Assembly (NCBI GenBank): GCA_003561835.1
Contig: PWVN01000134.1
Span: 1-21,890 of the forward strand
Direction of reading: 5' to 3'
DNA: 21,890 nt
From: Syntrophomonadaceae bacterium
Lineage (GTDB): Bacteria; Bacillota; Dethiobacteria; PWVN01
The position numbers and the translations under genes are program-made. The first letter of the stretch is position 1, and each line of letters opens with the position of its first letter. This document shows positions 1 to 8,160 of the stretch, in pieces. The notes under the pieces were generated by a model, which worked only from the letters and a program-made list of their open reading frames with translations, was not told the DNA's origin and did not search any database.

Positions 1-473
1 AGGGACTTCATTTCCTCCAAAGCAAAAGTAAGCCTCTTTGTCATGGCATCCAGGCTTTCCGTGCCCCGTTTTGTGATCCTGGCCTGCAGTTCGTCCAGGG
101 AGGGAGGCAGCAGAAAAACAAAGACCCCCTCCGGGTACCCTTCCTTCACCTGTCTTGCCCCCTGGGTATCGATCTCCAGGAGGACGTCTTTCCCCAAAGC
201 CCTTTGTTCCTCGAGAAAACGCCGGGGCGTGCCGTAGAGGTCCCCGTACACTTCAGCCCATTCCAGAAAAGCCCCCTCCTCCTTCAGCCTGAGGAAGGTA
301 TCCCTGGTGGTGAAAAAGTAGCTCCTGCCCTCCTCCTCTCCCCTGCGGGGGGGGCGGGTCGTCATGGAGACGGAGATGGTCAGCTCCGGGTTTTTTTTCT
401 GCAGGGCGCGGCAGACGGTGCCTTTGCCCACTCCCGAGGGACCTGAAACCACCATCAGGAGTCCCCCTGCCAT
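1..473 (-). CDS. gmk: Guanylate kinase, partial (C-terminus beyond left edge)
   Basis: ATP-dependent phosphorylation of GMP to GDP in the cytoplasm, a step in GTP and dGTP supply. Translating the minus strand from the ATG at 473 gives about 157 residues that run off the window edge. They carry the P-loop GPSGVGKGT near residues 10-18, the GMP-binding segment SMTTRPPRRGE near 36-46, and the family block GRSYFF. A complete enzyme is about 200 residues, so roughly the last 45 are missing. The start is supported by AAGGGGA seven bases upstream, lying inside the last codons of remA, whose stop is 3 bp away; the two are therefore probably translated together. The order yicC-remA-gmk is that of Bacillus yloC-remA-gmk. 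Identification is firm; only the far end is unseen. Confidence 0.96.
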   Translation of the reverse strand, partial: MAGGLLMVVSGPSGVGKGTVCRALQKKNPELTISVSMTTRPPRRGEEEGRSYFFTTRDTFLRLKEEGAFLEWAEVYGDLYGTPRRFLEEQRALGKDVLLEIDTQGARQVKEGYPEGVFVFLLPPSLDELQARITKRGTESLDAMTKRLTFALEEMKS

Positions 474-476
474 GGG

Positions 477-755
477 TTAATCCCCTTCCAGTTCCCCGGT
501 TTGGGTGACGCTTTCCTTGGAGTGAAGGCGGTGCTTCACGGTTTCCGGTTGGACCGCCGACAGGATCACGTGCTCGCTGTCCGCCACGATGACGGCCCGG
601 GTTCTGCGGCCGTAGGTGGCATCGATAAGCATGCCCCGGTCGCGGGCTTCGTTGATGAGGCGCTTGATGGGGGCGGATTCGGGGCTGACGATGGCGATAA
701 TCCGGTTGACCGCCACGATGTTGCCAAAGCCGATGTTAATCAACTTGATTGGCAA
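477..755 (-). CDS. remA: RemA-family extracellular matrix regulator (DUF370)
   Basis: A small DNA-binding regulator of about 92 residues. In Bacillus subtilis RemA activates biofilm matrix operons and osmoprotection genes; in other Firmicutes its targets are less known. The sequence holds the near-invariant family blocks INIGFGNIV, IVSPESAPIKR and MLIDATYGRRTRAV, then VILSAVQPET. I place the start at a TTG at 755, because AAGGAGGG lies about six bases upstream and the protein then begins (M)PIKLINIG as in the family; an ATG ten codons upstream has no ribosome site and adds non-conserved residues. It is followed after 3 bp by gmk and preceded by its own promoter at 800-829. Function in this organism is inferred from the family. 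Confidence 0.94.
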   Translation of the reverse strand: MPIKLINIGFGNIVAVNRIIAIVSPESAPIKRLINEARDRGMLIDATYGRRTRAVIVADSEHVILSAVQPETVKHRLHSKESVTQTGELEGD

Positions 756-799
756 AAATATCCCTCCTTGTAAGATGGTAACCAAACCTTATAATCCTT

Positions 800-829
800 A
801 GTATAACGGAATATCCGGAAAAAATGCAA
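800..829 (-). promoter_or_regulatory. Sigma-A-type promoter for remA-gmk
   Basis: On the minus strand TTGCAT (829-824) and TATACT (805-800) are separated by 18 bp. The spacer contains the small inverted repeat CGGA-TAT-TCCG. The element lies 45 bp upstream of the remA TTG start, in the 97-bp gap after yicC. Confidence 0.6.
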
Positions 830-852
830 GGATAAATTTGATCAGGCGGCCC

Positions 853-1725
853 TTATTCGATATTTTGCACCTGTTCTCTGATTTTTTCCACCTGGCTCTT
901 GATTTCCACCACCCGCCGGGAAATCTCGTAGTCGTTGGCCTTGGCGGAGATGGTGTTCACCTCCCGGTTGATCTCCTGGAGGATGAAGTCCAGCTTGCGG
1001 CCCACGGACCCTCCCTGTTCCAGGGTTTTGGCAAAGGCCTGGACATGGCTTTTCAGGCGGACCAGCTCCTCGCTGATGCTGCTCTTCTCCGCAAAGAGGG
1101 CCACCTCCATGAGAAGCCTGTCCTCGGGCAGGTCCTGGCCCTTAAGGAGTTTGTCCGCCTGCTCTTTGAGGCGCCGGCGGTAATCCTCCGCCACCCCGGG
1201 GGCCAGGCCGGAAATCTCCCCCACATATCCCTCGATGAGGTCCAGCCGCTCCTTTAAGTCCAAAGCCAGGCCCCTTCCCTCCTCTTCCCGGCTCGAGGCC
1301 AGCTTCCCCGCAGCGGCCAGCAGGGCCCCTTCCACCAGGGGCCACAGGTCCTCGGGGCGCCGGTTTACTTCCGGGACGAAGATGTCGGGGAAGCGGGCCA
1401 GGGTTGAAACGGTGATATCCGCCTTCACCCCCAGGCCTGCCAGCTCCTCCAGGGCCTTCAGGTACCCCAGGGCCGCATCCCTGTCCAGCTGCACCGGGGC
1501 CCGGCCCCCCGCGAGGGCCTCCAGGGAAACGACGGCATCCACCCGGCCCCGGGACACGTGCTGCTGCAGGACCTTCCGGGCCCTGTCCTCCAGGGAAGAT
1601 ATTTCCCGGGGAATACGCAGGGCGATGTCGCAGTAGCGGTGGTTCACCGTCTTCACCTCCACGGCGATCCGAACCCTGTCCCCCTCCCTCTCTCCCCGGC
1701 CGTAGCCCGTCATGGAGCGTACCAT
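853..1725 (-). CDS. yicC: YicC/YloC-family endoribonuclease
   Basis: A 290-residue member of the YicC family (YloC in Bacillus). The Escherichia coli protein acts as an endoribonuclease affecting small-RNA stability; the exact substrate here is unknown. Visible family marks are the N-terminal SMTGYGRGE, VEVKTVNHRYCD near residues 25-36, and the C-terminal DUF1732 part with GRKLDFILQEINREVNT and a terminal IKSQVEKIREQVQN helix. I chose the second of two close ATGs (1725, not 1731): AAGAAGG sits seven bases from it but only one base from the first, and the product then starts MVRSMTGYG as usual. It stands between the MBL hydrolase and remA with its own promoter at 1759-1786. Confidence 0.93.
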   Translation of the reverse strand: MVRSMTGYGRGEREGDRVRIAVEVKTVNHRYCDIALRIPREISSLEDRARKVLQQHVSRGRVDAVVSLEALAGGRAPVQLDRDAALGYLKALEELAGLGVKADITVSTLARFPDIFVPEVNRRPEDLWPLVEGALLAAAGKLASSREEEGRGLALDLKERLDLIEGYVGEISGLAPGVAEDYRRRLKEQADKLLKGQDLPEDRLLMEVALFAEKSSISEELVRLKSHVQAFAKTLEQGGSVGRKLDFILQEINREVNTISAKANDYEISRRVVEIKSQVEKIREQVQNIE

Positions 1726-1758
1726 ACGCATACCTTCTTTCTTTTCATCTGCCCCTCT

Positions 1759-1786
1759 ATTTTACCAGAAGGAGGATGGTTTGCAA
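1759..1786 (-). promoter_or_regulatory. Sigma-A-type promoter for yicC
   Basis: On the minus strand TTGCAA (1786-1781) and TAAAAT (1764-1759) are 16 bp apart, 34 bp upstream of the yicC start. The gap from the preceding MBL gene is only 69 bp and has no visible terminator, so readthrough from upstream is also possible. Confidence 0.55.
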
Positions 1787-1794
1787 GTTTCTCC

Positions 1795-2793
1795 TTACAG
1801 CAACACGGAGGAAGGCCTCCGCGGAGCGGAGAAAAGGTAGGTGCCTCCCGCCTCTTCCCTTTTTACCAGGGATATCTCCTCCAGGTATTTCAAATGGGCC
1901 AGGGCCTCCCCCGTGGCGAACCACCTCTGGGGAATGGGAAAATCCCGGAAGGAGGGGCAGTCAATATCCCAGGTCATGAAGGAGGCCACCCGGTACGCGT
2001 CCATGGGCCCCGCCTCCGCCAGGATGCGGAGGACTTCCTCCGCCCGGGCCCGGTGGTGGGCTTTCAACTCGGCGATTCTTTCCCCGGGGTCGGAAAAGAG
2101 CTTCCTGTGGCCGGGCAAAACCAGCCGGATTTCGCAGCCGCCTACCCTGTCCAGGCTTCCCAGGTATTCAGCCAGGGGGTTGACCCTGTAGGACCACAGG
2201 GATATGTTGGGAGTGATGTCCCGCAGGATGTGGTCTCCGGCGAAGAACAGCTTCTGTTCGGCTTCGTACAGGCACAGGTGGCCCCGGGTATGGCCGGGGG
2301 TTTCCAGGCAGGAGAGGCGGTAACCCCCCACCTCCAGGGTATCCCCCTCCTTCACGATGGTGAAGGGTTTTTCGCCCACAGCCCTGTATTTGTAGCCGGG
2401 GTGCTTCCGGATGGCCGCGGCGAATTCCTCCCGGGGGAACCCCCCCGTCTGCATGAACACCTGCATGGCCCCCCAGAGACTGTCCCCGGCATTGATGATA
2501 GCGGCGTCCTCCCGGCTGCAGTACAATTTTGCGGCGGGCCTGGCCAGTTCAAAAACCAGGCCCGAGTGATCGGCGTGCATGTGGGTGATGAAGATATCCG
2601 TCCTCTCCAGGTCCACGTCCAGGGCTGCCAGGCCTGCCTCCATGGCGATCCTGCATTCTTTTCGGTTCATGCCCGTATCGATGATCAGATTCCGCTCTCC
2701 CCCCTTGATGACATAGGAATTCAGGGATTTCAAGGGGTTATTGGGCAGGGGGATCTCCATTCTGTATATTTCCGGCAATATTTCTTCGACCAT
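1795..2793 (-). CDS. MBL-fold metallo-hydrolase with C-terminal winged-helix-like region
   Basis: A 332-residue metallo-beta-lactamase-fold enzyme. Metal ligands are visible: HMHADH at residues 71-76, GHTRGH with H168 and H172, GDH with D187, and PGH with H229. The fold start is an N-terminal NSYVI.....LIIDTG segment. About 90 residues after the last ligand, rich in AHHRARAEEVLRIL and ALAHLKYLEE helices, resemble the winged-helix tail of LACTB2-like hydrolases and not that of glyoxalase II. Substrate cannot be told; hydrolysis of a thioester, phosphodiester or nucleic acid are the usual options. GGAGG nine bases before the ATG supports the start. The gene sits between the cation ATPase and yicC, a position empty in Bacillus, so it looks like a lineage-specific insertion in a conserved block. 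Confidence 0.88.
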   Translation of the reverse strand: MVEEILPEIYRMEIPLPNNPLKSLNSYVIKGGERNLIIDTGMNRKECRIAMEAGLAALDVDLERTDIFITHMHADHSGLVFELARPAAKLYCSREDAAIINAGDSLWGAMQVFMQTGGFPREEFAAAIRKHPGYKYRAVGEKPFTIVKEGDTLEVGGYRLSCLETPGHTRGHLCLYEAEQKLFFAGDHILRDITPNISLWSYRVNPLAEYLGSLDRVGGCEIRLVLPGHRKLFSDPGERIAELKAHHRARAEEVLRILAEAGPMDAYRVASFMTWDIDCPSFRDFPIPQRWFATGEALAHLKYLEEISLVKREEAGGTYLFSAPRRPSSVLL

Positions 2794-2873
2794 GGTCCTT
2801 TCCCTCCTTCACCGGGCTTCCTTCTCTTATATTCTCCATTACCGGGGCAAACCTCCTTCTTGCCCCCGCAATT

Positions 2874-2910
2874 AAAAAAACAGCAGGCCCTGAGGGCCAG
2901 ACGCCTGCTG
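2874..2910 (-). terminator. Rho-independent terminator after the cation ATPase
   Basis: Read on the minus strand, CAGCAGGC (2910-2903) pairs perfectly with GCCTGCTG (2888-2881) and is followed by seven T (2880-2874). It lies 67 bp past the ATPase stop and separates that gene from the MBL hydrolase. Confidence 0.88.
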
Positions 2911-2976
2911 TTCCCCTGCCGGCCCTTTGGCCTCCCCGGCGAAAGGCAGCGATGCCGGGGTTCCCCTGCCCCACCC

Positions 2977-5715
2977 TTATTTCCGCGATAACAGGGCCCG
3001 CCTCTTCCCTTCCCCGGGACGGGCCGGGTTGAGGAGACGGGACAGGAGGGTGGGCACCAGGGAGAAGCCCAGGACCATCAGCCAGGTTTCTCCGGGCAGG
3101 GGGGTGGTGTGAAAGACGGCCTGGAGGAAAGGCTGGTAGATCACCACCAGGAGGAGGAAAAGAGAAGACAGGACGGCAGCCAGCAGGTAGGGGTTGCTGA
3201 AAAAGGCCGGCCGGTTCTTCCCGTCCACCACCCGGCAGTCGAAGACATAGACGAGCTGGGAGAGGATGAGGGTGGCAAAGGCCACCGTCCGGGCCTGGAC
3301 CAGGGGCCCTCCGCGCTGGAGGATGAAGGCAAAGGCGATGACGGAAATGATGCCGATGTTGATGCCCTGGGTGATGATGCGCTGCCAGAGGCCGCCGGCG
3401 AAGATGCTCTCCCGCGCAGGCCGGGGGGGCCGGTTCATGATGCCCTCATCGGCCGGGTCCACCCCCAGGGCCATGGCCGGCAGCCCGTCGGTGGCCAGGT
3501 TCACCCAGAGGATCTGGATGGCCCGCAGGGGCAGGGGAAGCCCCGCCACCATGGCGATGAACATGGTCATGATCTCGCCGATGTTGCAGGAGAGGAGGAA
3601 ATGGATGAACTTCTTGATGTTCTCGTAGATATTGCGGCCCTCCTCCACTGCCGCCACGATGGTGCCGTAGTTGTCATCGCTTAAGATCAGGTCCGCCGCC
3701 TCCTTGGTCACGTCCGTCCCCGTCCGCCCCATGGCGATGCCGATATCGGCTTCCTTGACGGCGGGGGCATCGTTGACCCCGTCTCCCGTCATGGCCACCA
3801 CATGGCCCTTTTTCTTCAGGGCCCGGACGATCCGCAGCTTGTGCTGGGGGGCCACCCGGGCATAGACCCTCGCCTCCTCCACCACCCGGGCCAGTTCATC
3901 CTCGTCCAGGGAGTCCAGCTCCTTCCCCGTCAGGACCCCCGCCCCGCCCCGCAGGATCCCCAGCTTCCCGGCCACGGCCACCGCCGTGTTCCGATGGTCC
4001 CCGGTGATCATGACCGTCCGGATCCCGGCCCTGTGGCCCCTGGCGATCTCCGCCGCCACCTGGGGGCGGGGGGGGTCCTGCATCCCCAGGACCCCCAGAA
4101 AGGTCAGCTCCCCGTCGGGCTCTTCCTCCAGGGGCCCCTCTCCCGGCAGATCCCTTTGGGCTACGGCGATACTGCGCAGGGCCTTGGAGGCCATTCCCTC
4201 GATTTCCTTAAGGAAAAAACGGCGCTTCCCCCCCGTCAGGGGGCGCCGGCCCCCGTCTCCCAGGTAATGGCTGCATTTCTCCAGGACCACATCGGGGGCC
4301 CCCTTGTAGTAGGCCGCCCGGTTCCCGTCCCTGCCCCGGTAGATCACCCCCATATACTTCCGGGTGGAATCGAAGGGGAACTCCTCTTCCCGCTCCCCTT
4401 CCCTTTCCAGGTCCTCCCGGAAGACCCCGCCCCTGGCGGCGGCCATCAGCAGGGCCCCTTCGGTGGGGTCCCCCTGGATCTTCAGGGGGGAGGGTTTCCG
4501 CCACTTTGGCTTTTGGGTCAGCCCTTTTTTGTGCAGCCGGGCATTGTTGCAGTAAACGGCGGCCTTGAGGGCCTCCATCAGGCCGGGGAACCTCCCGGGC
4601 TCCACCAATCCTTCGCCCAGGAAGAAATCGCCCCGCGGGGAGCTGCCTTCCCCCTCCAGGGAAAAGGCCCCCTCCGCCGTCAGGATTTCCTCCACCGTCA
4701 TCTTGTTCTGGGTCAGGGTCCCCGTCTTGTCGGAGCAGATGACGGTGGCACAGCCCAGGGTTTCCACTGCCGGGAGCTTGCGGACGATGGTATTGCGCCG
4801 GATCATGCGCTGGACCCCGATGGCCAGGGCGATGGTGACGATGGCCGGCAACCCTTCGGGGATGGCCGCCACCGCCAGGCTCACCCCCGCCATGAGCATC
4901 TTGTAGGCCGGCTCCCCCCGGTACACCCCCAGAAGGGCCACCAGGAAGCAGACGGCCAGGCAGCCCGCCACCAGATATTTGCCCAGCTGGGCCAGCCGCT
5001 GCTGCAGGGGGGTCTCCTCCGCCTCCGCCTCCCGGAGGAGATGGGCGATCTTCCCCATCTCCGTGTCCATGCCCGTGGCCACCACCACGCCCCGGCCCCG
5101 GCCGCTGGCCACCAGGGTCCCCATGAAGGCCATATTGGTGTAGTCCCCCAGGTTCCCGTGAAACTCCGTAAGGGCCTCTTCCTCTTTTTCCACGGGCAGG
5201 GATTCCCCCGTCAGGGAGGACTCGTTGACCTTGAGGTTTGCCGTCTGGAGGAGGCGCAGGTCCGCCGGCACCCGGTCCCCCGCATCTAGGGCCACCACAT
5301 CCCCCGTCACCACCTCCTCGGCGGGAACCGACGCCGCCTCCCCTCCCCGGATGACCCGGGCCCGGGGGGCCGTCAGCTCCTTCAAGGCAGCCAGGGACTT
5401 TTCCGCCCGGAATTCCTGGAAAAATCCCAGGAGGGCGTTGACCACCACGATGATGATGATGGTGATGGCATCGGTGTATTCCCCCAGCAGGCCGGACACC
5501 AGGGTGGCCCCCAGCAGGACCAGCACCATGAAGTCCCGGAACTGGTCCAGGAAAATGCCGGCGAGGGATACCTTCTTTCCTTCCAGGAGGGAATTGGGCC
5601 CCTCCTCCTTCAGCTTCCCCACCGCCCTCTTGGGGGCCAACCCCCGGGAGAAGTCCACGTTGAAATGTTTCAGCACCTTTTCCTTCCCCTGAAATGCCCA
5701 GCCCGTTCTGGTCAT
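2977..5715 (-). CDS. SERCA-type calcium/cation-transporting P-type ATPase (YloB-like)
   Basis: A 912-residue integral membrane P2A ATPase that would export Ca2+ (possibly Mn2+) from the cytoplasm. In order: N-terminal cation-ATPase domain; M1-M2 (about 51-103); actuator domain with LTGES at 169-173; M4 with AVAAIPEGLP (281-290); phosphorylation site SDKTGTLTQNKM with Asp329; nucleotide domain with DPTEGALL; hinge TGDGVNDAPAVKEADIGIAMG region; and M5-M10. M5 keeps NIGE and M6 keeps NLATDG, matching calcium ligands of SERCA; the M8 position that is Glu in SERCA appears to be Gln (ILSQLVYVFD). The ATG at 5715 is chosen because AGAGGTG precedes it and the product begins just before the conserved N-terminal domain; an ATG at 5796 adds an unsupported tail. 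Its position next to the RqcH gene matches Bacillus yloA-yloB. Ion specificity is inferred. Confidence 0.93.
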   Translation of the reverse strand: MTRTGWAFQGKEKVLKHFNVDFSRGLAPKRAVGKLKEEGPNSLLEGKKVSLAGIFLDQFRDFMVLVLLGATLVSGLLGEYTDAITIIIIVVVNALLGFFQEFRAEKSLAALKELTAPRARVIRGGEAASVPAEEVVTGDVVALDAGDRVPADLRLLQTANLKVNESSLTGESLPVEKEEEALTEFHGNLGDYTNMAFMGTLVASGRGRGVVVATGMDTEMGKIAHLLREAEAEETPLQQRLAQLGKYLVAGCLAVCFLVALLGVYRGEPAYKMLMAGVSLAVAAIPEGLPAIVTIALAIGVQRMIRRNTIVRKLPAVETLGCATVICSDKTGTLTQNKMTVEEILTAEGAFSLEGEGSSPRGDFFLGEGLVEPGRFPGLMEALKAAVYCNNARLHKKGLTQKPKWRKPSPLKIQGDPTEGALLMAAARGGVFREDLEREGEREEEFPFDSTRKYMGVIYRGRDGNRAAYYKGAPDVVLEKCSHYLGDGGRRPLTGGKRRFFLKEIEGMASKALRSIAVAQRDLPGEGPLEEEPDGELTFLGVLGMQDPPRPQVAAEIARGHRAGIRTVMITGDHRNTAVAVAGKLGILRGGAGVLTGKELDSLDEDELARVVEEARVYARVAPQHKLRIVRALKKKGHVVAMTGDGVNDAPAVKEADIGIAMGRTGTDVTKEAADLILSDDNYGTIVAAVEEGRNIYENIKKFIHFLLSCNIGEIMTMFIAMVAGLPLPLRAIQILWVNLATDGLPAMALGVDPADEGIMNRPPRPARESIFAGGLWQRIITQGINIGIISVIAFAFILQRGGPLVQARTVAFATLILSQLVYVFDCRVVDGKNRPAFFSNPYLLAAVLSSLFLLLVVIYQPFLQAVFHTTPLPGETWLMVLGFSLVPTLLSRLLNPARPGEGKRRALLSRK

Positions 5716-5796
5716 GGAAACACCTCTTTTGGCAGCCTGTCTCTCTCCCATCATTATGCGAGGGGAAGGAAAAAAATAACGGGGGCGGGAAAACAA

Positions 5797-5825
5797 TTGC
5801 CCCCGGGGAAAATTGGCGCTATACT
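5797..5825 (+). promoter_or_regulatory. Sigma-A-type promoter for the NFACT/RqcH gene
   Basis: TTGCCC (5797-5802), a 17-bp spacer and TATACT (5820-5825) lie 28 bp upstream of the ATG, giving a leader of about 20 bases. It sits in the 137-bp divergent gap shared with the cation ATPase, for which I find no equally good promoter. Confidence 0.7.
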
Positions 5826-5852
5826 GGTAAGGAACGAAGGAGGCGAAGCCCC

Positions 5853-7631
5853 ATGCCCCTGGACGGGTTGTACCTGGCCTGCCTGAAAGAGGAACTGACG
5901 GCCGCCCTCATAAATGCCCGCATCACCCGGGTGCACCAGCCGGGGAGGCGGGAGCTCAATCTGGTCCTGAGGAGCCCGGGGCAAAACCACCTGCTGCTCA
6001 TCTCGGCCCATCCCCTGATGGCCAGGATCCACCTGACCACCGGCTCCCGGGAAAACCCCGTAAAACCCCCTCCCTTCTGCATGCTCCTGCGCAAGTACTG
6101 GGAAGGGGGGCGCCTCATCCGCATCGCCCAGCCCTACCTGGAGCGCATCCTGACCCTGGAAGTCCAGAATAGGGACGAATTCGGCCTGGTGAGCACCACG
6201 GAGCTCATCTGCGAGTTCATGGGGAAGCACAGCAACGCCATCCTGGTCAAAAAGGAGGCGGCAGGCGGCAGGAAAATTCTCGGAAGCCTCATCACCGTCT
6301 CCCCACAGATGAGCCGGGTCCGGACCGTCCGGCCGGGAGAGGCCTACATGAGCCCCCCGCCCCAGGAGAAATTCTATCCGGGGACCCTGGGGGAGCAGGA
6401 AGGGCTTTTCCTGGAGCGCCTGAGGGAAATGGGCGACAAATCCCTGAAAAACGCCCTGGTGGCCCTCCTCCAGGGCATCAGCCCCCTGACGGCGGAGGCC
6501 CTCCTTAACCGGGCCGGCCTGGACCCGGGGGGTAGGGCCGGGGGGCTTACGCCGGAAAAAATCCGGGCCCTGTGGCCCTCCCTGTTGGACCTTGGGGATG
6601 ACATCATGCAGAAAAATTTCCGGCCCACCCTCCTCCTGGGGGAGGGGGGCAGACCCCTGGACTTCGCGGCCCTGCCCCTGCCGGGCAGGGAGGCGGAGGG
6701 TTTGGCCGTGGAAAGCTTTGAAAGCCCTTCCCGCCTTTTGGAGCGCTTCTTTACCGCCCGGGAGGGGCTCCACAGGGAGAGGGAACTCAAGTCCCTGCTG
6801 GAGCAGGTGGTCCACAGGGAGTTGGAACGGCAGCAAAAAAAGCTTGGGCGGCAGCAGCAGGAACTAAAGAAAGCGGAGAAGGCCGAGGCCTACCGGCGCC
6901 AGGGGGAGACCCTGACGGCCTACCTGTACCGGGCAAAGAAGGGGGAGGACTCCGTCCTCCTGCCGGACCTCTATGAGCCCGGGGAGAAGATTTTGAAAAT
7001 CCCCTTGAACCCCTCCCTGTCCCCGGCCCAGAATGCCCAGGCCTATTTCAAAAAATACAAAAAGGCCCTCTCGGCCCGGAAGGAACTGGTCCGGCGCACC
7101 CGGACAACCCGAAGGGAAGTCCGCTACCTGGAGGGCCTGCATTTTCAGCTGGAAGGGGCGGGGATGCCGGAGCTTTTATCCCTGAAAGAGGAACTGGCCC
7201 GGGAGGGATACCTGAAAGCCCCGGCAGCGGGGAAAGCCCGGCCGGGGGCCCCGGCGGGAGAACCCTTGAAATTCGTCTCCTCCGACGGCATCCACATCTA
7301 TGTGGGGCGAAACAACCGGCAAAACGACTGGCTTACCCTGAAGAAAGCCGGGCGGGAGGACCTCTGGTTCCATGTGAAGGACCTGCCCGGCAGCCATGTG
7401 GTGGCCACCCATGCCAGCCCCCCCTACAAAACTCTGGAAGAGGCGGCCATGCTGGCGGCCCACTACAGCCGGGGCCGGGAGTCGGCCAAGGTCCCCGTGG
7501 ACTATACCCGGGTAAAAAACGTCCGCAAGCCCCGGGGGGCCAAACCCGGTATGGTCATCTACGATGACCACAAGACCCTCTATGTAACCCCGGACAGGGA
7601 AAAGCTGCTCAAACCTATTCCTCCAGAATGA
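5853..7631 (+). CDS. rqcH: RqcH/FbpA-type NFACT protein (ribosome quality control)
   Basis: A 592-residue NFACT family protein (YloA/FbpA). In Bacillus, RqcH binds stalled 50S subunits with peptidyl-tRNA and recruits tRNA-Ala to add alanine tails that mark the nascent chain for degradation. The N-terminal NFACT-N domain covers roughly residues 1-200 (ELICEFMGKHSNAILV), followed by a helix-hairpin-helix part, a coiled-coil middle (about 290-450), and the C-terminal NFACT-R domain from about 465 (SSDGIHIYVGRNNRQND, DLWFHVKDLPGSHVV). At residues 97-98 there is Glu-Arg where the Bacillus enzyme has the functionally important Asp-Arg. The start at 5853 has AAGGAGG nine bases upstream and the usual (M)PLDG opening; a longer frame from 5694 is not supported. 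It is the only plus-strand gene, and its last 17 bases overlap the end of pyrR. Confidence 0.93.
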   Translation: MPLDGLYLACLKEELTAALINARITRVHQPGRRELNLVLRSPGQNHLLLISAHPLMARIHLTTGSRENPVKPPPFCMLLRKYWEGGRLIRIAQPYLERILTLEVQNRDEFGLVSTTELICEFMGKHSNAILVKKEAAGGRKILGSLITVSPQMSRVRTVRPGEAYMSPPPQEKFYPGTLGEQEGLFLERLREMGDKSLKNALVALLQGISPLTAEALLNRAGLDPGGRAGGLTPEKIRALWPSLLDLGDDIMQKNFRPTLLLGEGGRPLDFAALPLPGREAEGLAVESFESPSRLLERFFTAREGLHRERELKSLLEQVVHRELERQQKKLGRQQQELKKAEKAEAYRRQGETLTAYLYRAKKGEDSVLLPDLYEPGEKILKIPLNPSLSPAQNAQAYFKKYKKALSARKELVRRTRTTRREVRYLEGLHFQLEGAGMPELLSLKEELAREGYLKAPAAGKARPGAPAGEPLKFVSSDGIHIYVGRNNRQNDWLTLKKAGREDLWFHVKDLPGSHVVATHASPPYKTLEEAAMLAAHYSRGRESAKVPVDYTRVKNVRKPRGAKPGMVIYDDHKTLYVTPDREKLLKPIPPE

Positions 7632-8148
7632 GGACCCGGTCCCGGCCCCCCTCTTCCCAAAGCTGCACGGCGATGGTCTCCCCCCGGCTGGTGGGGACGT
7701 TCTTCCCCACATAATCGGGGCGGATGGGCAGTTCCCGGTGCCCCCGGTCGATGAGGACCGCCAGCTGGATGACCCGGGGGCGGCCCATGTCCATCAGGGC
7801 GTCCATGGCAGCCCGGACGGTGCGCCCCGTGTAGAGGACATCGTCCACCAGGACCACCTTCTGTTCCCGGATGGGAAAGGGGATGTGGGTGCCTGCCTTC
7901 TCCCTCTTTTTCCTGGCTTCCAGGTCATCCCGGTAGGGGGTGATGTCCAGCTGCCCCACCGGCAGGCCAACCCCCTCAAATTCCAAAATCTTTTGGGCCA
8001 GGCGGCCGGCCAGGGGGACGCCTTTGGCCTGGATGCCCACCAGCACCAGGCCCGGGGTCTCTTTGTTCTTTTCCACGATTTCGTGGGCGATGCGGGTCAG
8101 GGCCCGCCGCACCCCATCCTCATCCATGATGGTTTTTTTTATATGCAT
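7615..8148 (-). CDS. pyrR: PyrR: pyrimidine operon attenuator / uracil phosphoribosyltransferase
   Basis: A 177-residue type I phosphoribosyltransferase. Members bind the leader RNA of pyr genes in a UMP-dependent way to cause attenuation, and many also convert uracil plus PRPP to UMP. The PRPP-binding loop VVLVDDVLYTGRT is at 98-110, and LVGIQAKGVPLA near 36-47 and DITPYRDDL near 68-76 are typical of PyrR. The ATG at 8148 follows a GGGGGGA site. It begins 12 bp after rluD and is the last gene of the lspA-rluD-pyrR unit, as in Bacillus, but no pyrimidine biosynthesis gene or attenuator leader adjoins it. The stop codon lies inside the 3' end of the convergent NFACT gene. Confidence 0.95.
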   Translation of the reverse strand: MHIKKTIMDEDGVRRALTRIAHEIVEKNKETPGLVLVGIQAKGVPLAGRLAQKILEFEGVGLPVGQLDITPYRDDLEARKKREKAGTHIPFPIREQKVVLVDDVLYTGRTVRAAMDALMDMGRPRVIQLAVLIDRGHRELPIRPDYVGKNVPTSRGETIAVQLWEEGGRDRVLILEE

Positions 8149-8160
8149 GGGAATCCCCCC

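Noticed and set aside
2738..2974. Small minus-strand frame before the MBL gene, including a possible short leader peptide from an ATG near 2839
   Set aside because: It contains the ATPase terminator, overlaps the MBL start out of frame, and its ribosome-site spacing is poor.
3802..5289. Plus-strand open frame of 495 codons opposite the cation ATPase
   Set aside because: A mirror of the codon bias of a real gene; rich in Gly, Pro, Gln and His with no recognisable domain.
5716..5796. Promoter for the cation ATPase (CATAAT near 5754-5759)
   Set aside because: No acceptable -35 at 16-18 bp; the ATPase must have a promoter here but I cannot place it.
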